DNA from: Comamonadaceae bacterium
Lineage (GTDB): Bacteria; Pseudomonadota; Gammaproteobacteria; Burkholderiales; Burkholderiaceae_C
Direction of reading: 5' to 3'
NCBI GenBank assembly: GCA_027486495.1
Contig: JAIXOZ010000149.1
Span: 1 to 34,102 of the forward strand
Length of the DNA: 34,102 nt
In this document: in pieces, positions 16,354 to 23,748 of the stretch
Position numbering within the stretch: the stretch's first letter is position 1
How the letters are laid out: each line of letters opens with the position of its first letter
The notes under the pieces: generated by a model
What the model was told of the DNA's origin: nothing
Databases searched by the model: none
What the model saw: the letters and a program-made list of their open reading frames with translations, nothing else
Position numbers and translations under genes: made by a program

Positions 16354-17484
16354 TCATTCGTGGGAGTCGTTGAGCCGCTGCAGGCGCTCGACGGCTTCCA
16401 GGTATTCGGTCTGCATACGGTACATCAGCTCACGCACGCTGGTTTCTTCATTGATCATGCCCACTACCTGTCCGGCTGGCGCGGAGTACAGGTCTTTGCG
16501 CTGGGCCCGCACCACGCGTGCGTGGGCTTCGTTGTAAAGAATGCCCTGCAAAGGTGTGGGCAGGTAAGAGGGCGCGCCTGGCTGCTCCCAGGCCTCAGAC
16601 AGCTGACTTTTGAGCATGCGCACAGTTTTGCCTGTGCGGGCCTTGCGTCTGACGGCATCGTCCGCGCGGGCTTCAAAGAGCACCCCTTTTTCAAATGGGT
16701 TGAGCTCGCTCTCACGCGTACCCAGCCACACCGTGCCGCACCACACACCTTGTGCACCCAGCGCCAGAGCGGCTGCAATTTGGCTGCCACGGGCAATGCC
16801 GCCGGCGGCCAGCACGGCCACGCCGTCGCCACAGGCCTCGACCACCTGGGGCACCAACACCATGGTGGCAATCTCGCCAGTGTGACCGCCCGCCTCGGTG
16901 CCTTGGGCCACGATCACATCGACGCCAGCTGCGATGTGGCGCACCGCGTGCTCGGCTTTGCCACACAGGGCACCAATCAAGATACCGCGATCACGCAACT
17001 CGGCCACCACGTCAGGCGGCGGAGAACCTAAGGCGCTGACCACAAAATTCACCTGCGAATGGGTCAGTGCGACCGCCAGCAGCCGCCTGGCACCGTCGGG
17101 GGTCATGTTGCCACGCCCATCAACAATTTCTTGTTCAATCCTTTCTTTCTCACCAGCGGGCAAGGCTGCAACACCTGCCTCAGACAGCAGGTTTTCCATG
17201 AAGTCCTTGTGGGCCTGTGGAATCAGCGCGCGCAAGTCTTCGGTGCTGTCTTCTGAGGCCTGGTCGTAGCGCGTGGGGATGATCACATCCACACCATACG
17301 GCCGGCCCTCGACATGTTGGTCGATCCAGCGCAGTTCGGCCTCGAGCTGCTGGGGTGAAAAGGTAGACGCGCCCAATACCCCAAATCCGCCAGCGCGAGT
17401 GACGGCGACCACCACGTCGCGGCAGTGAGAAAAAGCAAAAATCGGCAGCTCGCAGCCCAGCCGTTGGCACAAAGGGGTTTTCAT
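16354..17484 (-). CDS. Nitronate monooxygenase-like NAD(P)H/FMN flavoprotein
   Basis: A 376-residue TIM-barrel flavoprotein of the nitronate monooxygenase (2-nitropropane dioxygenase) family. It shows the N-terminal LGCELPIFAF-x-HC pattern, GGFGVLGAS (32-40), the phosphate- and flavin-binding AQGTEAGGHTGE (193-204) and AAGGIARGSQIAAALALGAQGV. Members in catabolic clusters often act as enoyl reductases or quinone reductases rather than on nitronates. The ATG at 17484 is chosen because it lies 7 bp after the upstream stop and gives the normal N-terminus; the frame extends to 17553 inside the previous gene. Confidence 0.88.
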   Translation of the reverse strand: MKTPLCQRLGCELPIFAFSHCRDVVVAVTRAGGFGVLGASTFSPQQLEAELRWIDQHVEGRPYGVDVIIPTRYDQASEDSTEDLRALIPQAHKDFMENLLSEAGVAALPAGEKERIEQEIVDGRGNMTPDGARRLLAVALTHSQVNFVVSALGSPPPDVVAELRDRGILIGALCGKAEHAVRHIAAGVDVIVAQGTEAGGHTGEIATMVLVPQVVEACGDGVAVLAAGGIARGSQIAAALALGAQGVWCGTVWLGTRESELNPFEKGVLFEARADDAVRRKARTGKTVRMLKSQLSEAWEQPGAPSYLPTPLQGILYNEAHARVVRAQRKDLYSAPAGQVVGMINEETSVRELMYRMQTEYLEAVERLQRLNDSHE

Positions 17485-17491
17485 GGGGCTT

Positions 17492-19711
17492 TCAGGTTTT
17501 CGAAAAATGGTCAGCAGGCGCGGTGTGTTCGGGCGGGTTGACGGCGGGCCCATCGGGTCGCCAAACCATCAGAGCGTCAAGCGCTTCCACCTGATCGCCG
17601 CGCACCCACAGCGGGTTGATGTCGAGTTCAAGCAGATCCGGCCCCAGTGCCGTAATGGCCTGGCTGATGCGCGCGATCACCGTTGCCAGCACGTCCAGAT
17701 GGGCTGCAGGCAAGCCGCGGTGTCCTTGCAGCAGCGGCAGCCCCCGCAAACTGTTGAGCATACGGAGTGCTTGCTGTTCGCTGACTGGCAGGGGGCACAA
17801 AGCAACGTCCTGCAGCACCTCGACCCAGACGCCGCCCAAGCCGACGGCCATCACAGGCCCCCACAGTGAATCGCGACTGAATCCGACCAGCAGCTCGGTG
17901 CCCGGCGCCCGCATGGGAGCCACCAGCACCCCATCGAGCTTGGCCTCAGGCGCATGCAGTCGGGCTGCGTTGGTGATTTGTACAAAGGCTTCTCTGACGG
18001 CACTTTCACCAAGCAGGTTCAAAATCACCCCGCCTATATCGCTTTTGTGGGCAATATCGGCGCTGGCCACTTTGAGCACCACTGGGCCGTTCCAGGTCTG
18101 CGCGCACTGCACCGCCTGCTCGGCCGTCGTGACCATGCGGCCGGGAACCACTGGCACGCCCCAAGAGGCCAGCGCGTCCAGTGCCTCGCGCTCAGAGCGT
18201 GGTTGCCAGGTTGGCTTGTGCTTTTTAAAAGAAGGCGGCGGCATGGAGGCAGGCGGCGGCTCGGCTGAGTCACGGGACTCTTCCAAATAACGCTGTGACC
18301 ATCGCGCCGCACCGGCCAAGCCGGCCAGCGCTCGGTCCATCCCGCAAGCCAGGTAATTGGCGCCTATCGCGGCAATCGTCTGGCGCGCCATGTCGTTTAC
18401 CACTGCCGGCGTGTAGCTGACCAAGAACCCCGGCACTCCAGCCTCACGCAGACCGCGCACGAGGTGAAGGTGCAATGCGGTCAATCGTTCACTGACCTGT
18501 TGGGGCTCGCTGGGAATGTCGTACCAGGGGCAAAGAAGTGCAGCGCAATCGGTCACGCCCGCCATGGCTCGCACTGCGCCCTCGCATTGTTCAGGGGTGA
18601 CGGTACCAGTGAGGTCCAGCGGGTTTTGGGCTGTGGCCACGGACGGGATGGTGCACACCATGGCTGCTGATGCGGTGTCATTGAGTGGTGGCAGCACCAA
18701 GCCATGGCGGTGTGCGGTATCGGCTGCAATCTCGCCCACCCCCCCCGAGTTGGTCACGATGCCCACCCCCCGGCCGCGCAACACGCCGCAGCGGCCTGCA
18801 ATGTCGGCGGTGGCCAACAGGTCCTCCATAGCGTAGGTGCGCAGGATTCCAAACTGCTGGCAAATGCCGTCAAACACCTTGTCATCCCCGACCAAGGCAC
18901 CTGTATGTGCCAAGGCAGATTGGGCGGTCACCTCGCTGGAGCCGACCTTCAGCACCACCATGGGCTTGCCAGCCCGCAAGGCCCGTGCAGCCACACGCAA
19001 AAAGCGCTCCGGCTCCCGCACTGTCTCAGCGAAAACTGCAATGGCGCGTGCTTGCGGCTCTTCAATCAAACAGTCGATAAAGCTCGTGATGTCCAGGTCT
19101 GCCTCGTTACCGGTTGAGATGACATGGCTCAGCCCCACGTCCTGCTGATGCGCCAATTGAGCAAGAAAATGCGCAGTGGCGCCGCTTTGTGACACGATCG
19201 CTACGCCATGTGTTCGCGAAGGCGCCTGAACAGGCGTGGTCCAGGCGATGGCGTTTTGCGTGAAGTTGATGAAGCCCAGGCAGTTGGGGCCCAGCAGCCG
19301 AATGCCGCGCCGCTTTGCCAAACCCAAAATAGCGTCTTGTTCGGCACGGCCTGTGGGGCCAAGCTCGGCATAGCCAGCGCTCAAGATGACGGCAGAGCGC
19401 CCGCCAGCGTCAGCCAAGTCAGCCAGCGCCTGAGGCACGGCTTCACGGGGCACCATGATGAGCCCCAAATCCATTTGCTCACCCACGGCTGCGCAGTGGG
19501 TGGCGCAAACGCGGCCATGCGCTATCGCACCGCGCGGGTTGACCAGGTGGAGGTCGCCCGCATAAGCGTAGCGAACCAAGTTGTCGTGCACGCTGGTCGA
19601 CCAGCGGGATTTGTCAGAGGCACCTATGAGGACCACGCTTTGCGGTGCCAACAAGGCCCTTGCGGCATCAGCCAACTCGCTGTCGTGAAAGGCATCCACA
19701 GGCCTTAACAT
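17492..19711 (-). CDS. Acyl-CoA synthetase, NDP-forming (acetate-CoA ligase family)
   Basis: A 739-residue fusion of the two subunit types of NDP-forming acyl-CoA synthetases. The order is a CoA-binding Rossmann domain (about 15-130, VVLIGASDKSRWSTSV), succinyl-CoA ligase-like domains (about 140-460) with the phosphohistidine motif LAHTGALVGDDKVFDG (His269), then a linker rich in Pro and Ser (about 480-505) and a C-terminal ATP-grasp domain (about 510-720). It makes or uses an acyl-CoA with ADP/ATP exchange and is a second acid-activation route besides the AMP-forming ligase. ATG 19711 starts 1 bp after the upstream stop; a TTG at 19729 would add six residues. Confidence 0.9.
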   Translation of the reverse strand: MLRPVDAFHDSELADAARALLAPQSVVLIGASDKSRWSTSVHDNLVRYAYAGDLHLVNPRGAIAHGRVCATHCAAVGEQMDLGLIMVPREAVPQALADLADAGGRSAVILSAGYAELGPTGRAEQDAILGLAKRRGIRLLGPNCLGFINFTQNAIAWTTPVQAPSRTHGVAIVSQSGATAHFLAQLAHQQDVGLSHVISTGNEADLDITSFIDCLIEEPQARAIAVFAETVREPERFLRVAARALRAGKPMVVLKVGSSEVTAQSALAHTGALVGDDKVFDGICQQFGILRTYAMEDLLATADIAGRCGVLRGRGVGIVTNSGGVGEIAADTAHRHGLVLPPLNDTASAAMVCTIPSVATAQNPLDLTGTVTPEQCEGAVRAMAGVTDCAALLCPWYDIPSEPQQVSERLTALHLHLVRGLREAGVPGFLVSYTPAVVNDMARQTIAAIGANYLACGMDRALAGLAGAARWSQRYLEESRDSAEPPPASMPPPSFKKHKPTWQPRSEREALDALASWGVPVVPGRMVTTAEQAVQCAQTWNGPVVLKVASADIAHKSDIGGVILNLLGESAVREAFVQITNAARLHAPEAKLDGVLVAPMRAPGTELLVGFSRDSLWGPVMAVGLGGVWVEVLQDVALCPLPVSEQQALRMLNSLRGLPLLQGHRGLPAAHLDVLATVIARISQAITALGPDLLELDINPLWVRGDQVEALDALMVWRPDGPAVNPPEHTAPADHFSKT

Positions 19712-19712
19712 C

Positions 19713-20705
19713 TCAAAGAGCGATCCCAAGCTTTTTGACTACTGCAGACCAGCGGTTGACCTCGGCAGTCACATACTGGCGCGCCAGCTCTGGGCTTGAC
19801 TTGGGAAAGGCCTGAATACCGAGTTGGTCCAGCCGCTGCTGGACCGATGGTTTTTGCATGGCGCGCACGGTGGACCTCGCCAAGTAATCCACCACGTCGG
19901 CAGGTGTGCCTTGGGGAGCGGCCAACAAGTTTGAAGTTCCAGCAATCAGGTCGTAACCAGCCTCTCGCGCAGTAGGAATGTCGGGTGAAATTTTCTCTCG
20001 CGCCTCGGCCATGCTGCTGATGATGCGCAGTTTGCCGCTCTTATGGTGGGGCAACAAGGTGCCTGATGTTTCCACAATGAATTGCACATTGCCCGCGATG
20101 GTGTCGGTGATCGCGCCAGCACTGCCGGCGTAGGGCACGTCCAGCACCTGCAGGCCGGCGCGGTCCTTGAACAGCTCGGCAGCCAAGTGCACCGTGGTCC
20201 CCAAACCGGCATGCCCATATGACAGTTTGCCCGCATTGGCTTTGCAGTGGGCCACCAACCCTTGCAAGTCGGTCACGGGCAGGGCCGGGTTGACCGCAAT
20301 AACAAAGGGCGCATTGGTGAGCAGTGCCACCCACTGAAAGTCATCAATCGGGTTGTACGGTGGCTTGGCCCGAGAGATAGGTGCCGACACCGCGGTGGAG
20401 CCAGTGGCCAACATGAGGTGGCTGCCGTCTTTGGGGGCTCGCAGGAAATTCACCGCCACCGTCAGACCGCCCGCGCCAGGGCGGTTCTCCACCACCACGG
20501 GACGACTGAGCTCCTCGCGCAGGGCATCGGCCAAGATGCGTGCAAACAAGTCTCCGGAGCCGCCCGGAGGAAAGCCTACAAACAGCCTGGCCACGCCTTC
20601 GCTGGTGGGCATTTGCGCCGTGGCGCTCAGGCTGCTCATGCACAGGCCTGCTGCGGCGCTGAGGATGTGGCGGCGTTGCAAAAAACCGGCGGTACCTTGG
20701 CTCAT
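19713..20705 (-). CDS. Bug/TctC-type periplasmic solute-binding protein
   Basis: A 330-residue paralogue of the protein at 7628. The N-terminus has a twin-arginine-like signal (FLQRRHILSAAAGL) with cleavage likely after SATAQ. The mature part carries FVGFPPGGSGDLFARILADAL, VVENRPGAGGLTVAVNFL and the family C-terminus. The RR pair suggests export by Tat or Sec. It heads the minus-strand operon and diverges from the luciferase-like gene. No membrane transport subunits are present in the window. Having two receptors in one island suggests uptake of two related acids or different affinities. Confidence 0.92.
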   Translation of the reverse strand: MSQGTAGFLQRRHILSAAAGLCMSSLSATAQMPTSEGVARLFVGFPPGGSGDLFARILADALREELSRPVVVENRPGAGGLTVAVNFLRAPKDGSHLMLATGSTAVSAPISRAKPPYNPIDDFQWVALLTNAPFVIAVNPALPVTDLQGLVAHCKANAGKLSYGHAGLGTTVHLAAELFKDRAGLQVLDVPYAGSAGAITDTIAGNVQFIVETSGTLLPHHKSGKLRIISSMAEAREKISPDIPTAREAGYDLIAGTSNLLAAPQGTPADVVDYLARSTVRAMQKPSVQQRLDQLGIQAFPKSSPELARQYVTAEVNRWSAVVKKLGIAL

Positions 20706-21003
20706 AGAAAGTCTTTCTGTTGGCTATAAAAAAGTGGGCGGTTTCAAAATCTCAGCCGATGCGGATAAAAAATGTAGCAATGACCAGACCCAGCATCAAG
20801 GAGGTGTTCTCACTATGCCTGTCTTTTGCAGACTTTGATCGGTTGCTGTTCAGGCAAGCCGAGAATTTGGATTATGCTACTATTTTCGAAATTGAAGATT
20901 AAATTTCGAAAATAGGAAATTTAGGATCGATTTTCTTGGCCTACTCGCAAAAACCGATGGTGTAGGTGCCACCGCCTTACCGCCACATCAGGAGACACAT
21001 CGC
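20706..21003. promoter_or_regulatory. Divergent promoter region with a perfect inverted-repeat operator
   Basis: TATTTTCGAAATT at 20881-20893 is repeated inverted at 20902-20914. With the flanking C and G the arms are 14 bp, perfect, with an 8-bp spacer (20894-20901). Just upstream, TTCAGG (20849-20854) and TATGCT (20873-20878), 18 bp apart, could form the promoter of the luciferase-like gene, so the operator would lie at and after the -10 element. Similar sites flank the IclR gene. The ribosome-binding site of the rightward gene (AGGAGA, about 20989-20994) is strong. The rest of the stretch shows no gene. Confidence 0.6.
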
Positions 21004-22080
21004 ATGAATCTCGGCTTCTTCACCATGCCCATGCACCCCATCGGCAAGGATTGGCAGCAATCTTTGCGTGAAGACAGGGAGGCTTTCATCTTGGCCGACG
21101 AGTTGGGCTTCGTCGAGGGTTACTGTGGCGAGCATTCCACCGACCCCGAAGAAAACATCACCTCCAGCGCGATTTTCATGGCCACACTGGCCCATGCCAC
21201 GCACCGCATCAAGTTGGGCACGGGCACGCTCAACATGCCCAACCACCACCCGGCGGCAGTGGCCAGCGAAATTGCCATGCTCGACCACCTCTTGGGCGGG
21301 CGATTCATCTTGGGTATCAGCCCGGGCGCTCTCCCGTCGGATTCCGAGGTCTTTGGCAACATGGACATGGCCAGGCCGGCCATGTTTTTGGAGGCCATCA
21401 ACCAAGTCTTGCAAATTTGGACGAGCGAGCCGCCCTACAACATTCAGGGCCAGTTCTGGAACATCAGCTCTGCGCGAACGCACATTCCTGAAACAGGCAT
21501 GGGCACCATCCCCAAGCCGCTTCAGCGTCCGCATCCGCCCATTGTGGTGACTGCGGTAGCCCCCTTCTCTCAGGGCATTGCCGAGGCCGCTGCCCGCGGG
21601 TGGGAGCCGATTTCCGCCAACTTTTTGCTGCCCAAGTGGGTGCGCACGCACTGGACAAAGTACGTCGAAGGCTGCGAGCGCAGCGGCCGCGTGGCCGATG
21701 CGGCAAACTGGCGCGTGGCCAAAACGGTGTTTGTGGCCAAAGACGACACCACCGCCAAGGCCTACGCGATGGACCCCGCAGGCCCTTACCACTATTACTA
21801 CAACACCCTGTTCAAAAAGCTCAAACGGCGTGGCGCCCTGGGGGTGTTCAAGTCAGACCCCCAAATGCCGGACGACCAGGTCACGCTCGAAGGCGTCATG
21901 GAACAGTTGGTGATCCATGGTTCACCAGACCGGGTGGTCGATAAACTCCATGAATTCCGAGAAGTCACAGGCGATTTCGGCACCCTGCTTTATGCGGGTG
22001 TGGACTGGAAAGACCCGGCACTGGCCCGTCAGTCCATGACTCTGATGGCCGAGAAGGTGGCCCCTCTCGTGGGCCGCTGA
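21004..22080 (+). CDS. LLM class flavin-dependent oxidoreductase (luciferase-like monooxygenase)
   Basis: A 358-residue TIM-barrel monooxygenase of the bacterial luciferase family, which uses reduced FMN supplied by a separate reductase. Family landmarks are the N-terminal MNLGFFTMPMHP, EDREAFILADELGFVEGYCGEH, the GTGTLNMPNHHPAAVASEIAMLDHLLGGRF stretch (cited in parts, about residues 75-105) and GISPGALPSDSEVFG. It most resembles limonene or alkanal monooxygenase-like members that hydroxylate or cleave terpenoid-type compounds. It is transcribed alone, away from the Bug-protein operon, behind the inverted-repeat operator. A hairpin with a T-run follows at 22150-22174. Confidence 0.92.
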   Translation: MNLGFFTMPMHPIGKDWQQSLREDREAFILADELGFVEGYCGEHSTDPEENITSSAIFMATLAHATHRIKLGTGTLNMPNHHPAAVASEIAMLDHLLGGRFILGISPGALPSDSEVFGNMDMARPAMFLEAINQVLQIWTSEPPYNIQGQFWNISSARTHIPETGMGTIPKPLQRPHPPIVVTAVAPFSQGIAEAAARGWEPISANFLLPKWVRTHWTKYVEGCERSGRVADAANWRVAKTVFVAKDDTTAKAYAMDPAGPYHYYYNTLFKKLKRRGALGVFKSDPQMPDDQVTLEGVMEQLVIHGSPDRVVDKLHEFREVTGDFGTLLYAGVDWKDPALARQSMTLMAEKVAPLVGR

Positions 22081-22149
22081 GGAGGCGCAGCACCTCTGCA
22101 CAAGATCGAGCTGCGCACCGAGCAGACCATTGCAGAGCTCGGCGGCGCT

Positions 22150-22174
22150 AGGGGTTTGAGAAATAACCCTTTTT
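22150..22174 (+). terminator. Probable rho-independent terminator of the LLM gene
   Basis: AGGGGTT and AACCCT can pair (one bulged G) around an 8-base loop, followed directly by TTTTT. It lies about 70 bp after the stop codon of the luciferase-like gene and just overlaps the end of the convergent cupin-like gene. The stem is short, so the call is tentative. Confidence 0.4.
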
Positions 22175-22929
22175 CATTGCGCGTCAATACTGCCGCTAGC
22201 CTGCACTGGAAATTGCAAAACCAAGAGTTCTGCGCCTTCACTTCCAGCTTGCATCATCAAGTCTTCTTCATGCGAACCAAAAGCCACAGTCATGGTCTGT
22301 GCCTCGGCGTCATTGAATTTGACGGAGCCACTTGTCACAATGTAGTAGCGCCCACCGTAAGGAATTTGCGTCGGCAGTTGTTGACGGCTACCTGGCGGCA
22401 GACGGACAAAGTGTGCCGCCAAGCCATCCTCGCGGGGACCAATTAAATTTTCGACGCTGGGTGCCATGAGTGCAGACAAATCACTGGTGCCAACCGAGCC
22501 AGTCGGTGCGCCATGAGTTTGTTCGCGTTTTTGTCGGACGCCCGATCTGAGTCGTTCCAGCGAGCCAGGCTTGTGAATGTACCAAGCCCCCGTGTCGCCG
22601 GACATGCGCATGGTCAGATACGAGACGCCTTCTGGCCCTGCGGTGATCGGGCCATAAGCTGTTTCTGGCGCGGAGTAATGGACATTGAGCCGATTGACAA
22701 CATGCTTTCCGATCGACCCGCTGCCGGCCGTGATGACCTGAAATTGGTGCTCTAAGTGGAAGTGCGTCGGGGTCACCCAGAGGGGGTCCTGCTCAACTAA
22801 AAAAGCCTGTGCGCCCGAATGTCTTTGCGTGTGGGTGCCAATGATGTCGGTGACTCTTCCTTCAAAAGTGTCTTTTTTAAGGGCTTTTGTTCCGAGCTGT
22901 GCGGTTTCCCAGTTTTGAATTTTTAGCAT
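22174..22929 (-). CDS. Cupin-like protein of unknown function
   Basis: A 251-residue protein, mostly beta-strand, without signal peptide. THFHLEHQFQVITAGSGSIGKH (about residues 54-75, quoted in parts) resembles cupin motif 1, with two histidines and a glutamate or glutamine. A second strand-rich half (GGRYYIVTSGSVKFNDAEAQ) may be a second cupin barrel with weakened metal ligands. Bicupins can be dioxygenases, isomerases or simple binding proteins; nothing here decides between them. It converges on the LLM gene. No clear ribosome-binding site precedes the ATG at 22929, so the start is uncertain. Confidence 0.65.
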   Translation of the reverse strand: MLKIQNWETAQLGTKALKKDTFEGRVTDIIGTHTQRHSGAQAFLVEQDPLWVTPTHFHLEHQFQVITAGSGSIGKHVVNRLNVHYSAPETAYGPITAGPEGVSYLTMRMSGDTGAWYIHKPGSLERLRSGVRQKREQTHGAPTGSVGTSDLSALMAPSVENLIGPREDGLAAHFVRLPPGSRQQLPTQIPYGGRYYIVTSGSVKFNDAEAQTMTVAFGSHEEDLMMQAGSEGAELLVLQFPVQASGSIDAQ

Positions 22930-23574
22930 CTGGCGTCTTGTAAGGAGGGTCTATGACTTAATTGGCTGCTCCAGCTTTTGGCTAGGGATGCTAGTTCGTT
23001 CATGCTTGAAATCTTGTTACTGGCGGAAACGGAGTCGGACTCTACAGTTGTATCATATTGGAACGATTAAAGTGGTCATGGATAGTTTAAACGTGAGTTG
23101 ATTTATTTACCATAAAATCTTATGAGAATCGAGCTTCTGCCTTTGCATCTCTATCCCAAGAACCTACGCTAACCCCACAGAGCCTGATATTGCTTAGTGA
23201 AAGTGTTACCAAGAAGCTCCGATCATTGACGATCATTGACGATCATCATAATTCGCACATCGACAACACATCATGCACAACCTGCGAACATTCGCAACGT
23301 TACCCAAAATTTACATACACCCCGGGGCTGGTTTTGAAAAGTAAGGGGGGGTGTTTGGATTTAGCCAAAAGGGCAATCGGACGAGCAAATCACAGTGCAT
23401 AGGGCAGACTGGAGTCCCTGCTCAGGACTTGGGGGGTGGGGTATGGTAGGGTCTGGCTGGGCTGGAAATTTGGAAGACACCGGGCAAACCAAAAAATTTA
23501 TACCAGTCTCCAGCGAATCAAGCAGAGCTCAATGCGCAAAACCTTGCACCGCAGTCTGTAAAAGCCCATAAACG
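22930..23574. other. Gene-poor, AT-richer intergenic stretch with a 10-bp tandem repeat
   Basis: About 640 bp without a credible gene. GATCATTGAC is repeated in tandem at 23221-23240 and continues as GATCAT to 23246. Homopolymer-like G runs occur at about 23343-23350 and 23431-23440. Base composition is lower in GC than the genes on both sides. The short plus-strand frame at 23190-23402 shows no protein-like pattern. It may be a relic of an inserted segment or untranslated RNA, but I see no recognisable RNA family. Confidence 0.5.
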
Positions 23575-23601
23575 AAAAAGCCCACTAGGTTGATAGTGGG
23601 C
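23575..23601 (-). terminator. Rho-independent terminator after tRNA-His
   Basis: On the minus strand GCCCACTA, a 6-base loop and TAGTGGGC form a perfect 8-bp stem followed by TTTTT. It sits 18 bp beyond the CCA end of tRNA-His and is a textbook intrinsic terminator for that transcript. Confidence 0.9.
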
Positions 23602-23618
23602 CAAGTCGTTGTTTTTAT

Positions 23619-23695
23619 TGGGGTGGCTGATGGGGCTCGAACCCACGACAACAGGAATCACAATCCTGGACTCTACCAACTGAGCTACAGCCACC
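23619..23695 (-). tRNA. tRNA-His (GUG anticodon)
   Basis: A 77-nt tRNA with complete cloverleaf: acceptor GTGGCTG with CAGCCAC, anticodon loop ATTGTGA carrying GTG, and T-loop GGTTCGAGCCC. The extra G at position -1 opposite C73, the mark of tRNA-His, is encoded, and so is the 3' CCA. It lies downstream of ppiD on the same strand and ends in the terminator at 23575-23601. Confidence 0.97.
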
Positions 23696-23748
23696 GCGAA
23701 CCAAAATTATAACCCGAAGTTCGAGCCAAAAACTGGCATAGGTCAGAA

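Noticed and set aside
22938..22965. A perfect Shine-Dalgarno (TAAGGAGGG) and ATG on the plus strand
   Set aside because: The ATG is followed after one codon by TAA, so only a two-residue peptide results; no gene follows.
23221..23246. CRISPR-like repeats
   Set aside because: The repeat unit is only 10 bp, directly tandem without spacers, and there are fewer than three full copies.
23190..23402. A 70-codon plus-strand open frame
   Set aside because: No ribosome-binding site, odd composition, contains the tandem repeat; no sign of coding constraint.
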